The translations under genes were made by a program, and so were the position numbers. A model generated the notes under the pieces. That model saw nothing but the letters and a program-made list of their open reading frames with translations. It made no database searches and had not been told where the DNA came from. Shown here piece after piece: positions 17,212 through 27,959 of a stretch of DNA of 64,000 nucleotides; the stretch's first letter is position 1, and each line of letters starts with the position of its first letter. This DNA is from Gammaproteobacteria bacterium (GTDB lineage: Bacteria; Pseudomonadota; Gammaproteobacteria; SZUA-229). The stretch is from the NCBI GenBank assembly GCA_029882215.1, contig JAOULC010000002.1:81681-145680 (forward strand). Direction: 5' to 3'.

Positions 17212-18953
17212 ATAGCGCAAAACAACAATTTGCTTTCAGAAGACTAATTATTGCCGGGTTATTTTTGCTCGCAGTTTGTGCTCTTTTGTGGCGTGCGTTT
17301 GATTTGCATATTAGTAGCCAGGTGTTTTTACAAAAGCAGGGTGATGCACGCCATATCCGTACAGTTGAGATCAGTGCGCATCGTGGAAATATATACGACC
17401 GTAATGGGGAGCCGCTGGCTATCAGTACGCCGGTCGACAGTGTGTGGATAAACCCAAAACAAATTACCGGCAGTTTAGATCAGCTGCCAGAACTATCAAA
17501 GCTTCTTGCGATTGAAACAGAGTCTCTGCAAAAACGACTGATAGCAAACGCATCGCGCGAATTCATGTATGTAAAGCGCCGTGTTCAGCCCAGTGTTGCC
17601 GAGCAAGTAAAAAAGCTGGCGGTTGAAGGTGTTTATTTGCAGCGTGAATATCAGCGCTTTTATCCGACGGGTGAAGTCAGTGCGCATGTGCTTGGATTTA
17701 CCAATGTTGATGACGAGGGGCAGGAAGGGATTGAACTTGCCTATAATGAGTTTCTGGCAGGTAAGAGTGGTGCAAAAAAAATCATTCGAGACCGGCTGGG
17801 AAGGGCGGTTGATGATGTTGAACGAATCAGTTCTGCCGAGCCGGGACAAGATCTGACGATCAGTATCGACAGACGTTTACAGTATCTGGCTTACCGGGCG
17901 CTTAAGTCGGCAATGAAAACTCATAAAGCAAAATCGGCATCAGCGGTTGTGCTGGATGTAAAAACGGGTGAAGTTTTGGCAATGGTTAATCAGCCATCTT
18001 ATAACCCGAATGACCGAGCTGATCTGAATCCGTCGAGAACACGTAACCGCGCGGTGACAGACCTGTTTGAGCCGGGCTCTGCGATTAAGCCGATCACAAT
18101 GATTGCGGCGCTGGATAGCGGAAAATGGAAATCAAGTGATGCAGTAAGTACATCACCTGGTTATATGAAAGTTAATCATAATACGATTAAAGACGTCAGA
18201 AATTTTGGTGACTTGTCATTGCCTGCTGTTATTTATAAATCAAGTAATGTGGGTATCTCCAAGATTGCGTTGTCACTTTCAAAAGAACAGCAGTGGCATA
18301 TATACCGGCAGTTCGGGCTGGGTCAGACTACGGGTAGTGGTTTCCCCGGTGAAGTTGCCGGGCATTTTGATTTTTATAAAAACGTGACAGATTTTGAAAG
18401 AGCAACACTGTCGTTTGGCTATGGTATGTCGGTGACACCACTGTTACTGACCAGAGCTTATGCTGCAATCGCAAATCACGGTGTGATAAATCCTGTCAGC
18501 TTTTTAAAACTGAACGAGAAAGCAGAAGGTAAAAGCGTTTCCAGCAGCGTTATAGCAGCTGATGTTATCAGAATGATGGAAACAACGGTTTCCTCAAAAG
18601 GTACGGGTATTCGTGCAGCGGTAAATAATTATCGTGTGGCAGGTAAAACAGGCACGATTCATAAATCCAAGGCAGGCGGTTACGAAGATGATAGTTATCA
18701 GTCTGTGTTTGCCGGTTTTGCGCCGCTCAGTGATCCGCGACTGGCAATGGTTGTGATGGTTAATGAGCCATCGGCAGGTGAATATTATGGTGGTCAGGTG
18801 GCCGCGCCTGTGTTTTCAAATGTCATGATGAATGCCATGCGTTTGCTTGATATTGCCCCCGATAAACTGAACATAGGGAATCAGCTAAGTGACAAAAAGC
18901 AGCGTAAGCGAGTGTCAGTTCTAAGCGATGTGAAAAATGGCGGGCGTGTATGA
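17208..18953 (+). CDS. ftsI: Septal peptidoglycan transpeptidase FtsI (PBP3)
   Basis: A 581-residue class B penicillin-binding protein, the transpeptidase of the septum and partner of FtsW. It has a short cytoplasmic tail, one membrane span (about 12-30), a dimerisation/pedestal domain and a transpeptidase domain with catalytic Ser291 in EPGSAIKP, the SSN motif at 345-347 and KTG at 480-482. All three active-site motifs are intact. It starts at GTG overlapping the ftsL stop and overlaps murE by four bases. The basic C-terminal tail beyond the domain is short. Confidence 0.97.
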   Translation: MNSAKQQFAFRRLIIAGLFLLAVCALLWRAFDLHISSQVFLQKQGDARHIRTVEISAHRGNIYDRNGEPLAISTPVDSVWINPKQITGSLDQLPELSKLLAIETESLQKRLIANASREFMYVKRRVQPSVAEQVKKLAVEGVYLQREYQRFYPTGEVSAHVLGFTNVDDEGQEGIELAYNEFLAGKSGAKKIIRDRLGRAVDDVERISSAEPGQDLTISIDRRLQYLAYRALKSAMKTHKAKSASAVVLDVKTGEVLAMVNQPSYNPNDRADLNPSRTRNRAVTDLFEPGSAIKPITMIAALDSGKWKSSDAVSTSPGYMKVNHNTIKDVRNFGDLSLPAVIYKSSNVGISKIALSLSKEQQWHIYRQFGLGQTTGSGFPGEVAGHFDFYKNVTDFERATLSFGYGMSVTPLLLTRAYAAIANHGVINPVSFLKLNEKAEGKSVSSSVIAADVIRMMETTVSSKGTGIRAAVNNYRVAGKTGTIHKSKAGGYEDDSYQSVFAGFAPLSDPRLAMVVMVNEPSAGEYYGGQVAAPVFSNVMMNAMRLLDIAPDKLNIGNQLSDKKQRKRVSVLSDVKNGGRV

Positions 18954-20473
18954 TGCCGGCAATGAAACAGCAGTCTGGGATGATGTTATCTGAGTTATTT
19001 AAAGGTATACAGCAGATTAATGAGAAAGATGACAGGCAGATTCAATCGTTGCAGACAGACAGCCGCACAGTTGAACAGGGAGATGTATTTATTGCGATGC
19101 CGGGTGTAACGAGGCACGGGCTTTCATATTTATCAGCAATTGTAGAAGCAGGTGCTATTGTCGTTATATATGCAAAAGCTGACGCAGAAAATTACCGCAG
19201 GCAGTTGAATGCATGCCGGGGGAAAGTTGTTCAGATCGAAGTGGCATCAATTAGAGATGTGGCCGGTCAAGTGATTTCACGGTTTTATGATAATGCAAGT
19301 CAGAAAATGTCAGTCATCGGTGTGACAGGAACTGATGGTAAAACATCGGTCAGTCGCTTTATTGCACAGTCTTTGTCTGAGGATAGTAAGACTGCGGTGA
19401 TTGGCACAACGGGCAATGGTATATGGGGTGACTTGACAGAGGCTAGCCATACCACGCCTGATGTATTGTCGTTACACAAAATGTTATCTGAGTTGAAAAA
19501 TAAATCAGCTGACGTTGTTGTAATGGAAGTTTCTTCGCATGGAATAGAGCAGGGAAGAATTTCAGGGGTGGATATTGAGACGGCCATTTTAACAAATGTG
19601 ACACGAGATCACCTTGATTATCACGGTACAGTTGAAACCTACCGGGAAATAAAAAAGCGCTTGTTTTATCAGGACTCGGTAAAAAATATTATTGTCAATC
19701 TGGATGATGCGATAGGTAAAGAACTGGCACAGAGTTTATCAGCCACAAAAAATGTATGGGGCTATAGTCTTTGTGGGGGTTGTGATCCGGCAATAAACAG
19801 TACTTACGCGGCCTTGATCAGCGTAAAAAAGGATGGTTTTAATGTTAAGACGGTAACACCATCGGGTGAAATTGACTTACATGTTCCGTTTCTTGGTCGC
19901 TTTAATATCTCTAATGCGTTAACGGTTTTATGTGTGTTGCTACTGAATAAAATTGAACTGCATGAAGCTGCAAGACGCATAGCTGCGCTGCAAACGGCAC
20001 CGGGCAGAATGGAAGTATTTAAGGCTGAAGAAAAACCACTGGCTGTGGTTGATTTTGCGCATACACCGAAAGCACTGGAGCTTGCTTTGCAGGCAATGGC
20101 TGAGCATTGCAAAGGAAAAATATGGTGTGTTTTTGGCTGTGGAGGTGACAGGGATCAGGGTAAGCGGGCACTCATGGGAGGCATTGCAGAGAAGTATGCG
20201 GATTATGTTGTACTGACGGATGATAACCCGCGGCATGAAAATAGCGCTGACATTATCGCGCAAATATTGTCAGGTATCGAGAACAGCGAGCAGGTTGTTG
20301 TGATTGAAAACAGACGGCTGGCCATTGAGTATGCAGTGCAGCATGCAACAAAAGATGATGTGGTGCTAGTGGCAGGAAAAGGCCATGAGTCATTTCAAAT
20401 AACAGGTGACTTGAAAATGCCGTTTAATGATCGCTTTGAAGTGCAGCGCCTCATAGGAGGAGATCAGTTATGA
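18950..20473 (+). CDS. murE: UDP-MurNAc-tripeptide synthetase MurE (meso-diaminopimelate adding)
   Basis: A 507-residue Mur ligase that adds the third amino acid to the peptidoglycan precursor in the cytoplasm. Motifs: ATP loop GVTGTDGKTS, catalytic-region SSHGIEQGR, and DNPRHEN. The DNPR box is the signature of meso-diaminopimelate-specific enzymes, which agrees with a Gram-negative wall. GTDGKT rather than GTNGKT in the P-loop is a known variant. It overlaps both neighbours by four bases. Confidence 0.97.
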   Translation: MMPAMKQQSGMMLSELFKGIQQINEKDDRQIQSLQTDSRTVEQGDVFIAMPGVTRHGLSYLSAIVEAGAIVVIYAKADAENYRRQLNACRGKVVQIEVASIRDVAGQVISRFYDNASQKMSVIGVTGTDGKTSVSRFIAQSLSEDSKTAVIGTTGNGIWGDLTEASHTTPDVLSLHKMLSELKNKSADVVVMEVSSHGIEQGRISGVDIETAILTNVTRDHLDYHGTVETYREIKKRLFYQDSVKNIIVNLDDAIGKELAQSLSATKNVWGYSLCGGCDPAINSTYAALISVKKDGFNVKTVTPSGEIDLHVPFLGRFNISNALTVLCVLLLNKIELHEAARRIAALQTAPGRMEVFKAEEKPLAVVDFAHTPKALELALQAMAEHCKGKIWCVFGCGGDRDQGKRALMGGIAEKYADYVVLTDDNPRHENSADIIAQILSGIENSEQVVVIENRRLAIEYAVQHATKDDVVLVAGKGHESFQITGDLKMPFNDRFEVQRLIGGDQL

Positions 20474-21825
20474 TGATTTCTGAAGTGGCGAGTATTTTCA
20501 ATACAAAATTTTCTGGCGAAGATAAAAAATTTAATTCGGTTTCTATTGATAGCAGAACCTTGAATCCGGGGGACCTGTTCATCGCATTAAAGGGTGAAAA
20601 TTTTGATGGTCATGAATATTTACAGCTGGCGTCAGAGAAAGGCGCTGTTGCCGCAATTGTTGACCGCAAAATAGAAGCTGATTTGCCGGTTATCGTGGTG
20701 CAGGACACAAAACTTGCCCTTGGACGGCTTGCAACATACTGGCGCCAAAAACTTCAGCTTAAGATAATTGGTTTAACAGGCAGTAACGGTAAAACCACTG
20801 TTAAAGAAATGCTGGTGTGTATTTTTTCAGAGCTTGGGTCTGTCACTGCAACAGCGGGTAACTTTAATAATGACATTGGACTGCCATTAACATTACTCAA
20901 AATGAAGCCGGAACATGAATTTGCTGTGGTAGAGATGGGTGCCAATCATATCGGTGAAATCGAGTATCTGACTAAATTAACGCGGCCGGATGTTGCGCTA
21001 TTAAATAATGCGGCACCGGCGCACCTGGAGGGTTTTGGATCAATGCAGGGTGTGGCTGATGCAAAGGGTGAAATATTTTCAGGCTTAAGCAATAACGGTA
21101 TAGCGGTTATAAATCTTGATGATAAATTTGCCGATTACTGGATTTCACTTTGCGATGATCATAAAAAAATATTTTTTGGTCTGGATGCGGCTGCAGATGT
21201 AACGTCACCCGTGAATGCGGATGAGTATGACGGTATGTTTATATTGCAAACCGCTGCCGGAGATATTGAAATTACACTCAATGTGCTGGGTCTGCATAAT
21301 CTGAAGAATGCACTGGCAGCAAGTGCAGTTGCTGTTGCTTTTGGAGTGGACCTGAATGTTATTAAAGCAGGTCTGGAAAAGTTTAAAGGCGTAAAAGGCC
21401 GGCTGCAGGTCAATAAAATGAAGAATGATTCTGTTGTTATAGATGATTCCTATAACGCAAACCCGGGCTCTGTAAAAGCGGCCATAGATGTGCTGTCGCA
21501 ACAGCAGCCAAGAACAATACTGGTGCTGGGTGATATGGGCGAGCTTGGTGATAATGCCGGAAAGCTTCATGCGGAGTTAGGTGTGTATGCCAGAGAGAAA
21601 GAAATAAATTGTTTGATGACATATGGTGAGTACTCGATGTTTGCAGCAAAAAGTTTTGGTGAAAATGGATTCTCATATGCCAATAAACAGGATTTGATAA
21701 ACGATTTAAAATTAGAGCTGAATGAAAAGGTAGCAGTGCTGGTGAAGGGGTCACGAAGTGTGCATATGGAAGATGTAGTGGCCGAGCTAATTGATAACAA
21801 TCCGGGAGCTGTATCATGTTGCTAA
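20470..21825 (+). CDS. murF: UDP-MurNAc-tripeptide:D-Ala-D-Ala ligase MurF
   Basis: A 451-residue Mur ligase that attaches D-Ala-D-Ala to the tripeptide precursor. The ATP loop [14 protein letters not shown], the segment [12 protein letters not shown] and the C-terminal [18 protein letters not shown] plus LGDMGELG are diagnostic. It acts directly after MurE, and the D-Ala-D-Ala it uses comes from Ddl encoded later in the cluster. It overlaps murE by four bases and mraY by ten. Confidence 0.97.
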   Translation: MMISEVASIFNTKFSGEDKKFNSVSIDSRTLNPGDLFIALKGENFDGHEYLQLASEKGAVAAIVDRKIEADLPVIVVQDTKLALGRLATYWRQKLQLKIIGLTGSNGKTTVKEMLVCIFSELGSVTATAGNFNNDIGLPLTLLKMKPEHEFAVVEMGANHIGEIEYLTKLTRPDVALLNNAAPAHLEGFGSMQGVADAKGEIFSGLSNNGIAVINLDDKFADYWISLCDDHKKIFFGLDAAADVTSPVNADEYDGMFILQTAAGDIEITLNVLGLHNLKNALAASAVAVAFGVDLNVIKAGLEKFKGVKGRLQVNKMKNDSVVIDDSYNANPGSVKAAIDVLSQQQPRTILVLGDMGELGDNAGKLHAELGVYAREKEINCLMTYGEYSMFAAKSFGENGFSYANKQDLINDLKLELNEKVAVLVKGSRSVHMEDVVAELIDNNPGAVSCC

Positions 21826-22898
21826 TATTGACCGAGTATTTGTCGCAATTGTACAGTGCGTTCAATGTGTTTTCGTACCTGACTCTCAGAGGTATATTAG
21901 GTGCACTGACGGCGCTGATAATATCACTGATGATCGGGCCGATGATGATCCGCCACTTATCAAAATATAATATCGGGCAGTCAGTCCGAGATGATGGACC
22001 GGAATCACATTTTTCAAAAGCAGGTACACCGACCATGGGTGGGCTTTTGATTCTGGTTTCGATTGTTATCAGTACACTGCTTTGGGCTGATTTAAGTAAT
22101 TATAAAATCTGGCTTGTATTGGGTGTGACGGTTGCATTTGGAATAATTGGCTGGATTGACGATTACAAAAAAGTTGCACTAAGAAACTCAAAAGGCCTGT
22201 CAGCAAAACATAAATACTTTTGGCAGTCAGTATTTGGATTTGCGGCGGCATACATTCTCTATACAACGGCACAGTCACCAGCGGAAACTCTGCTGAGTGT
22301 ACCGTTTTTTAAAGATCTGATGATCGACATGGGCTGGTTTTTTATCGTCTTTGTTTATCTGGTTATTGTCGGCACCAGTAATGCAGTTAATTTAACGGAT
22401 GGTCTTGATGGTCTGGCAATTATGCCGGCTGTGATGGTAGCGGCTGCACTGGGCGTTATTGCATATTTAACAGGCCATGTGAAATTTGCCGAATACCTTT
22501 CTATTCCATATATAGCTGGCGCCGGAGAAATGATTGTGTTTTGCGGGGCAATGGTGGGCGCCGGACTGGGTTTTCTATGGTTTAACACATACCCTGCGCA
22601 GGTATTTATGGGTGATATTGGTGCACTGGCACTGGGCGCTGCATTAGGTATCGTGGCTGTTGTGATTCGTCAGGAATTATTGCTGTTTATTATGGGGGGG
22701 GTGTTTGTGATGGAAACCCTGTCGGTAATATTGCAGGTGGCATCCTTTAAATTAACCGGCAAGAGAATTTTTAAAATGGCACCTATTCACCATCATTTTG
22801 AATTAAAAGGCTGGCCTGAGCCGCGTGTGATTGTCCGTTTCTGGATTATTACATTCTGTCTGGTTCTGGCTGGTCTGGCAACACTTAAGCTGAGATAG
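21816..22898 (+). CDS. mraY: Phospho-N-acetylmuramoyl-pentapeptide transferase MraY
   Basis: A 360-residue, ten-span inner-membrane enzyme that moves phospho-MurNAc-pentapeptide onto undecaprenyl phosphate, making lipid I. Conserved loops include [47 protein letters not shown] with catalytic Asp residues, [11 protein letters not shown], and the [19 protein letters not shown] segment near the C-terminus. Complete. Twenty-four bases follow before murD, the only small gap in this part of the cluster. Confidence 0.98.
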   Translation: MLLILTEYLSQLYSAFNVFSYLTLRGILGALTALIISLMIGPMMIRHLSKYNIGQSVRDDGPESHFSKAGTPTMGGLLILVSIVISTLLWADLSNYKIWLVLGVTVAFGIIGWIDDYKKVALRNSKGLSAKHKYFWQSVFGFAAAYILYTTAQSPAETLLSVPFFKDLMIDMGWFFIVFVYLVIVGTSNAVNLTDGLDGLAIMPAVMVAAALGVIAYLTGHVKFAEYLSIPYIAGAGEMIVFCGAMVGAGLGFLWFNTYPAQVFMGDIGALALGAALGIVAVVIRQELLLFIMGGVFVMETLSVILQVASFKLTGKRIFKMAPIHHHFELKGWPEPRVIVRFWIITFCLVLAGLATLKLR

Positions 22899-22922
22899 AT
22901 AACGGAAACGTTAGCAACAGAT

Positions 22923-24269
22923 ATGATTAAAGATAATACAACTGTTAGTTTGTCTGAAAATATTATCATTCTCGGTCTGGGAGTGACCGGGTTGTCTGTC
23001 GCTCGTTATTTAAGTGCAAAAAATATTAATCCGCTAGTTGTGGACAGTCGTGAACACCCGCCGGGTGAATCTGATCTGAAGCAGCAGTTTCCTCAGATTG
23101 AGTGTGCTTTTGGTGTGTTCGATAAAGATATGTTAGCAAAGGCCGGACAAATAATAATAAGCCCCGGGATGTCTTTGAAACTTCCGGAAATTGAGTATGC
23201 GCAGTCACAAGGTGTCGAGGTGATTGGCGATATTGAGTTGTTTGCAAGAGAAGTAACAGCACCGGTGATTGCGATAACCGGATCGAATGGCAAAAGTACC
23301 GTCACTACTCTGGTTGGTGCGGTGTTGAAGAAATGTGGATTGAATGTTGGTGTGGGCGGCAATATTGGTGTGCCGGCCCTTGAGTTATTAAGTCATGAAT
23401 ATGATGTTTATGTCTTAGAACTCTCCAGTTTTCAACTGGAAACTTTGCATAGTCTGAAACCTGCGGCAGCCGTGGTGTTAAATATCAGTGAAGATCATAT
23501 GGATAGATATAACGCTATTGAGGATTATGTTGCAGCTAAAGAAAGTATTTATAAGCATGCAAACAAACTAATTATAAATCGTGATGATAATCTGGTTTCA
23601 GCAATGGTTACTGACGGTGAAGGCAGCGGATTCACACTGGGTGAGCCGTCGGGAAATGACTTCGGCTTGAAAGCTGTTAATGGTGAAAGCTGGATTATTA
23701 GAAATAACCGTCCGCTTATCAATACCGCTGACCTGTTTCTTAGTGGTTTGCATAATGTGGCAAATGTTATGGCGGTGCTTGCACTTCTTGATGGCTTTAA
23801 TTTGCCCGAAGACAAGTGCTTTGCAGCCATCAAGGAATTTCCCGGGCTGCCTCATCGAATGCAATATGTGGCCCTGTCTGATGATGTTAGCTGGATTAAT
23901 GACTCAAAAGCGACCAATGTTGGAGCGGCTCAGGCTGCTATCAGTGGGTTAACGGGCGAGATTATTTTGATTGCAGGAGGTGAGTGCAAAGATGCTGACC
24001 TAAGTCTTTTAAGGCGGCCTGTTGAAAGCCACGTAAAAATATTAATACTGATCGGTCGTGATGCAAAGCAGTTAGAGGCGGCATGTAACGGTGTTGTAAA
24101 AATCGTGCACGCCAGTTGTATGTATGATGCAGTCGTTAAAGCCAAACAATATGCGGTAGCCGGTGACAGCGTTTTGCTATCTCCTGCATGTGCAAGTTTT
24201 GATATGTTCAAAAATTATGAGCATCGTGGGCAGGTATTCATTGACTCTGTCAAGGCGGTGCTGGCATGA
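22923..24269 (+). CDS. murD: UDP-MurNAc-L-alanine:D-glutamate ligase MurD
   Basis: A 448-residue Mur ligase adding D-glutamate as the second residue of the stem peptide. It has the N-terminal Rossmann-like GLGVTGLSVARYL, the ATP loop AITGSNGKSTVTTL, LELSSFQLET, NISEDHMDRY, and the C-terminal LPHRMQYV and NDSKATNVGAA. The coding region overlaps ftsW by four bases (ATGA), so it is probably coupled to it. Confidence 0.97.
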   Translation: MIKDNTTVSLSENIIILGLGVTGLSVARYLSAKNINPLVVDSREHPPGESDLKQQFPQIECAFGVFDKDMLAKAGQIIISPGMSLKLPEIEYAQSQGVEVIGDIELFAREVTAPVIAITGSNGKSTVTTLVGAVLKKCGLNVGVGGNIGVPALELLSHEYDVYVLELSSFQLETLHSLKPAAAVVLNISEDHMDRYNAIEDYVAAKESIYKHANKLIINRDDNLVSAMVTDGEGSGFTLGEPSGNDFGLKAVNGESWIIRNNRPLINTADLFLSGLHNVANVMAVLALLDGFNLPEDKCFAAIKEFPGLPHRMQYVALSDDVSWINDSKATNVGAAQAAISGLTGEIILIAGGECKDADLSLLRRPVESHVKILILIGRDAKQLEAACNGVVKIVHASCMYDAVVKAKQYAVAGDSVLLSPACASFDMFKNYEHRGQVFIDSVKAVLA

Positions 24270-25471
24270 GCGCATTAGTAGAGTCATTTATGCAGTCAGC
24301 TAAGCCAGTGTCACAGCAGAATGTAATTGCAAATCAGCTTGATATGAAGTTGCTGTGCGTCGCGCTGTTAATTCTATGTATTGGTCTGGTGATGGTTGAG
24401 TCGGCATCAATTACTACGGCTGACCGTACGCTTGAATCGCCCTTTTATTATCTTAAACGGCAGTTGATATCAGCCTGTATTGGTCTGGGTGCGGCTTATT
24501 TTATTACCAAAATACGTCTGTTGTACTGGGAAAAGTCAGGGCTGCTATTACTGGGTATGGCAATGATCTTACTGCTTGTTGTACTGATACCTGGTGTGGG
24601 TAAAACAGTAAACGGAAGTATGCGCTGGATACCCGTCGGTTTGTTCAACCTGCAGGTATCTGAAGTTGCTAAGCTGTTTTTATTAATCTACACAGCAGGA
24701 TATCTGGTGCGTCATGGCAGTGAAGTGCAGCAGACTTTATGGGGTTTTTTAAAGCCTATGTTGCTGGTTAGTCTTGCGTGTTTACTGTTACTGCTTGAAC
24801 CGGACTTTGGTGCAACCGTGGTGGTTATGCTGACTGTTATGGGGATGATGTATTTAGGGGGAGTGCGTTTTACGCAGTTCTCCGCTTTGATAGTCTCGTT
24901 TGCCGCAGCTGCCAGTTTAATTGTTATTATCTCGCCTTATAGAATGCAGCGTTTAACAGCGTTCGTAAACCCATGGGCAGATCCGTTTGATAGCGGCTTT
25001 CAGCTAACACAGTCATTAATTGCGATTGGACGAGGATCTTGGTCTGGGACCGGACTGGGCGGAAGTGTGCAAAAACTTTTTTATCTGCCGGAAGCACACA
25101 CAGATTTTATCTTTGCGGTATATGCAGAGGAGACCGGACTGATTGGTGTATGCCTGCTGATATTTTTATTCACAATGCTGGTATACCGGGCGTTTATGAA
25201 TGGTCGTGAAGCTGAGAAGCTGGGTAATCGTTTTGCTGCATTTACAGCTTATGGAATTGGTATCTGGCTGGGCTTACAGGCATTTATAAATATTGGCGTC
25301 AATATGGGTGTGCTGCCAACAAAAGGCCTGACCTTGCCCTTGATGAGTTACGGTGGAAGTAGTTTGATTGTTAATTGTGTTGCTATTGGTTTGTTACTGC
25401 GGATTAGTATTGAGAATGCACAGTATGGCAAGCAGGCTTTGAACCGTTCTAAAGCCGGGAGCACTGTATGA
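24266..25471 (+). CDS. ftsW: Septal peptidoglycan glycosyltransferase FtsW
   Basis: A 401-residue SEDS-family polymerase with ten predicted spans that joins lipid II into septal glycan together with FtsI. The family loops NGSMRWIPVGLFNLQVSEVAK, LLLEPDFGATVV, NPWADPFDSGFQLTQSLIAIGRG, LPEAHTDFIFAVYAEETGL and LPTKGLTLPLMSYGGSSL are all present. The conserved Asp of the SEDS active site lies in the EPDFG-type loop region. It overlaps murD and murG by four bases each. Confidence 0.97.
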   Translation: MSALVESFMQSAKPVSQQNVIANQLDMKLLCVALLILCIGLVMVESASITTADRTLESPFYYLKRQLISACIGLGAAYFITKIRLLYWEKSGLLLLGMAMILLLVVLIPGVGKTVNGSMRWIPVGLFNLQVSEVAKLFLLIYTAGYLVRHGSEVQQTLWGFLKPMLLVSLACLLLLLEPDFGATVVVMLTVMGMMYLGGVRFTQFSALIVSFAAAASLIVIISPYRMQRLTAFVNPWADPFDSGFQLTQSLIAIGRGSWSGTGLGGSVQKLFYLPEAHTDFIFAVYAEETGLIGVCLLIFLFTMLVYRAFMNGREAEKLGNRFAAFTAYGIGIWLGLQAFINIGVNMGVLPTKGLTLPLMSYGGSSLIVNCVAIGLLLRISIENAQYGKQALNRSKAGSTV

Positions 25472-26544
25472 CAAGACCTGTATTGATTATGGCAGGTGGT
25501 ACCGGCGGACATGTTTTTCCGGCACTGGCAGTTGCAGATACACTAAAAAAACACGGTGTGCCTGTGGTGTGGCTGGGAACAAAAAAGGGAATTGAAGCGA
25601 GAGTTGTGGTTGATGCCGGCTATGATATTCGCTGGTTAAGCGTGAGTGGGCTGCGCGGGAAAGGCAGGCTTTCATTACTGATTGCGCCATTTAAATTGTT
25701 ACGGGCATGCTGGCAGGCATTCAGGGTAATCATTGAGCTGAAGCCGGTTGCTGTTTTAGGTATGGGGGGCTTTGTATCAGGACCCGGTGGACTAATGGCC
25801 TATGTATGCAGAAAACCATTACTGGTGCATGAGCAAAATGCTATTCCGGGAATGACAAATTCGCTACTGGCTAAAATAGCAGACGTTGTAATGGAATCAT
25901 TCCCTGCAAGTTTCAAAAACAATTCGAGGGTGCGGCTAATCGGTAACCCTGTGCGTAAAGGAATTACAGAAATACGCAATCCACGTGAGCGACTGGCAAA
26001 CAGAAAAAATGAAATTAATATTTTAGTCGTCGGCGGTAGCCTCGGTGCCGCAGTTTTAAATAACACCGTGCCTGAAATGAAGTCGCTGATGCACGAGAGT
26101 ATTGATATAAATATATGGCACCAGACAGGTAATAAGAATTTTGATGATACTTTAAAGATGTATAAAAACTTTAATGTTGAAGCGAGGGTCGATGCGTTTA
26201 TTGAAAATATGGCAGAGGCTTATGACTGGGCGGATGTGGTTATTTGTCGCGCCGGTGCAATGACTGTTTCTGAACTGGCTATGGCCGGTGTTGCATCTAT
26301 ATTGGTGCCTTATCCATATGCGGTCGATGATCACCAGACTGCAAATGCGATGTATCTGGTAGCAAGTGATGCGGCTATCTTGATATCGCAAAATGAACTG
26401 ACAGCTCTGCACTTAAAAGAAGTCGTGGTGTCATTAAACCGGGATAAAATTTTGCAAATGTCAGAAGCTGCAAGGCAGTGTGCTATAGCGCAAGCTGCAG
26501 AAAAAGTAGCGCTGTTATGCATGAAGACAGGGGGCTTGGCATGA
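25468..26544 (+). CDS. murG: Lipid II synthase, GlcNAc transferase MurG
   Basis: A 358-residue GT-B glycosyltransferase on the inner face of the membrane that adds GlcNAc to lipid I. The N-terminal G-loop [17 protein letters not shown], a second glycine-rich [24 protein letters not shown] and the UDP-GlcNAc region [18 protein letters not shown] with [14 protein letters not shown] are intact. It overlaps ftsW and murC by four bases each. Confidence 0.97.
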   Translation: MTRPVLIMAGGTGGHVFPALAVADTLKKHGVPVVWLGTKKGIEARVVVDAGYDIRWLSVSGLRGKGRLSLLIAPFKLLRACWQAFRVIIELKPVAVLGMGGFVSGPGGLMAYVCRKPLLVHEQNAIPGMTNSLLAKIADVVMESFPASFKNNSRVRLIGNPVRKGITEIRNPRERLANRKNEINILVVGGSLGAAVLNNTVPEMKSLMHESIDINIWHQTGNKNFDDTLKMYKNFNVEARVDAFIENMAEAYDWADVVICRAGAMTVSELAMAGVASILVPYPYAVDDHQTANAMYLVASDAAILISQNELTALHLKEVVVSLNRDKILQMSEAARQCAIAQAAEKVALLCMKTGGLA

Positions 26545-27959
26545 TTACAGATCATCCAATGAGAAGAATAACTAAAGTACACTTTGTTGGGATTGGCGGG
26601 GCCGGCATGTCTGGCATAGCAGAAGTCCTTACCAATCTTGAATATAAAGTGTCAGGCTCAGACCTGAATGAAAATGTCGCGACTAAACGTCTTAGAGATC
26701 TCGGTGCTGTAGTGGCTATCGGTCATGCAGCAGAAAATATTCAGGACTGTGATGTGGTTGTGACATCGACTGCTGTGAATGAGTCTAACCCTGAGGTGAT
26801 TGCTGCGCGGGAAAAACGCATACCCATTATCCCGCGTGCTGAAATGCTGGCAGAGTTAATGCGTTTCAGGTATGGCATAGCAGTAGCTGGTACACATGGT
26901 AAAACAACTACGACCAGTTTAGTTGCCAGTATCCTTGGAGAAGCCGGTCTTGATCCGACTTATGTCATTGGCGGCAAGCTGAATAGTTCTGCAAGTAATG
27001 CAAAACTCGGGGCTGGTCGTTATCTGGTAGCAGAAGCTGATGAAAGTGACGCATCATTTTTATACCTGCAGCCGATGATGTCAGTGGTAACCAATATTGA
27101 TGCCGATCACCTGCCAACTTATGGCGGTGATTTTGAAGTATTGAAAAAGACTTTTGTCGAATTTTTACATCATCTGCCATTTTATGGCCGCGCCATCATG
27201 TGTGTTGATGATGATGAAATAAGAAGTGTTTTAGAACAGGTAACGCGCCCTGTCATTACTTATGGAATTGTCAATGACGCCGATGTGCAGGCATCAAATG
27301 TTTCCTATGATGGTATGGAAAGTCACTTTGATGTGTGTCTGCCGGGGCGGGATAATAAGATAAAAGTAACACTGAGTCTGCCAGGTGAGCATAACGTTTT
27401 GAATGCGCTGGCAGCAATCAGTATCGCGAATCAATTAGGTGTTGAAGATACAGTGATTCAAAAAGCACTGACTGAGTTTCAGGGAATTGGCCGGCGCATG
27501 CAGCAATATGGTGATGTCAGTACAAAAAATGGAACAATAACACTGGTGGATGATTATGGGCACCATCCAACAGAAGTCAGTGCAAGTATTAAGGCAATAC
27601 GTACAGCCTGGCCCAATCGCAGACTGGTAGTTGTTTTTCAGCCGCACAGATTTAGCCGTACACATGATCTGTTTGAAGACTTCAGTCAGGTACTGGCTGT
27701 GCCGGATATTCTTGTACTTAGCGAAGTATATTCTGCCGGTGAGCAATCTATCGCTGGTGCAGATGGCCGCTCCTTAGCCGCGGCTATCAGAGCAAGAGGC
27801 CAGGTAAACCCGGTATTTGTTGATGATATTAATGATGTCGCAGAGGTGCTGATTAATATTATTCAGGATAATGATGTTGTGCTGACGTTAGGAGCGGGCA
27901 GTGTCGGTGCAATAGCGGCCAGTTTGCCTGAAAAACTAGCATTGAAAGTGACCGGATAG
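26541..27959 (+). CDS. murC: UDP-MurNAc:L-alanine ligase MurC
   Basis: A 472-residue Mur ligase that puts the first residue, L-alanine, on UDP-MurNAc. Motifs: [18 protein letters not shown] at the N-terminus, ATP loop [43 protein letters not shown] and [10 protein letters not shown] start it at ATG 26541, which overlaps the murG stop as ATGA like the neighbouring junctions; an upstream in-frame start would add 21 residues lying inside murG and matching nothing in the family. Confidence 0.97.
   Translation: MITDHPMRRITKVHFVGIGGAGMSGIAEVLTNLEYKVSGSDLNENVATKRLRDLGAVVAIGHAAENIQDCDVVVTSTAVNESNPEVIAAREKRIPIIPRAEMLAELMRFRYGIAVAGTHGKTTTTSLVASILGEAGLDPTYVIGGKLNSSASNAKLGAGRYLVAEADESDASFLYLQPMMSVVTNIDADHLPTYGGDFEVLKKTFVEFLHHLPFYGRAIMCVDDDEIRSVLEQVTRPVITYGIVNDADVQASNVSYDGMESHFDVCLPGRDNKIKVTLSLPGEHNVLNALAAISIANQLGVEDTVIQKALTEFQGIGRRMQQYGDVSTKNGTITLVDDYGHHPTEVSASIKAIRTAWPNRRLVVVFQPHRFSRTHDLFEDFSQVLAVPDILVLSEVYSAGEQSIAGADGRSLAAAIRARGQVNPVFVDDINDVAEVLINIIQDNDVVLTLGAGSVGAIAASLPEKLALKVTG

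Noticed and set aside
21437-22036. Leftward 199-codon frame
   Set aside because: Antisense to murF and mraY, both intact and conserved; composition is that of a shadow frame.
27435-27746. Leftward 103-codon frame inside murC
   Set aside because: Shadow of a conserved gene; no start signal.
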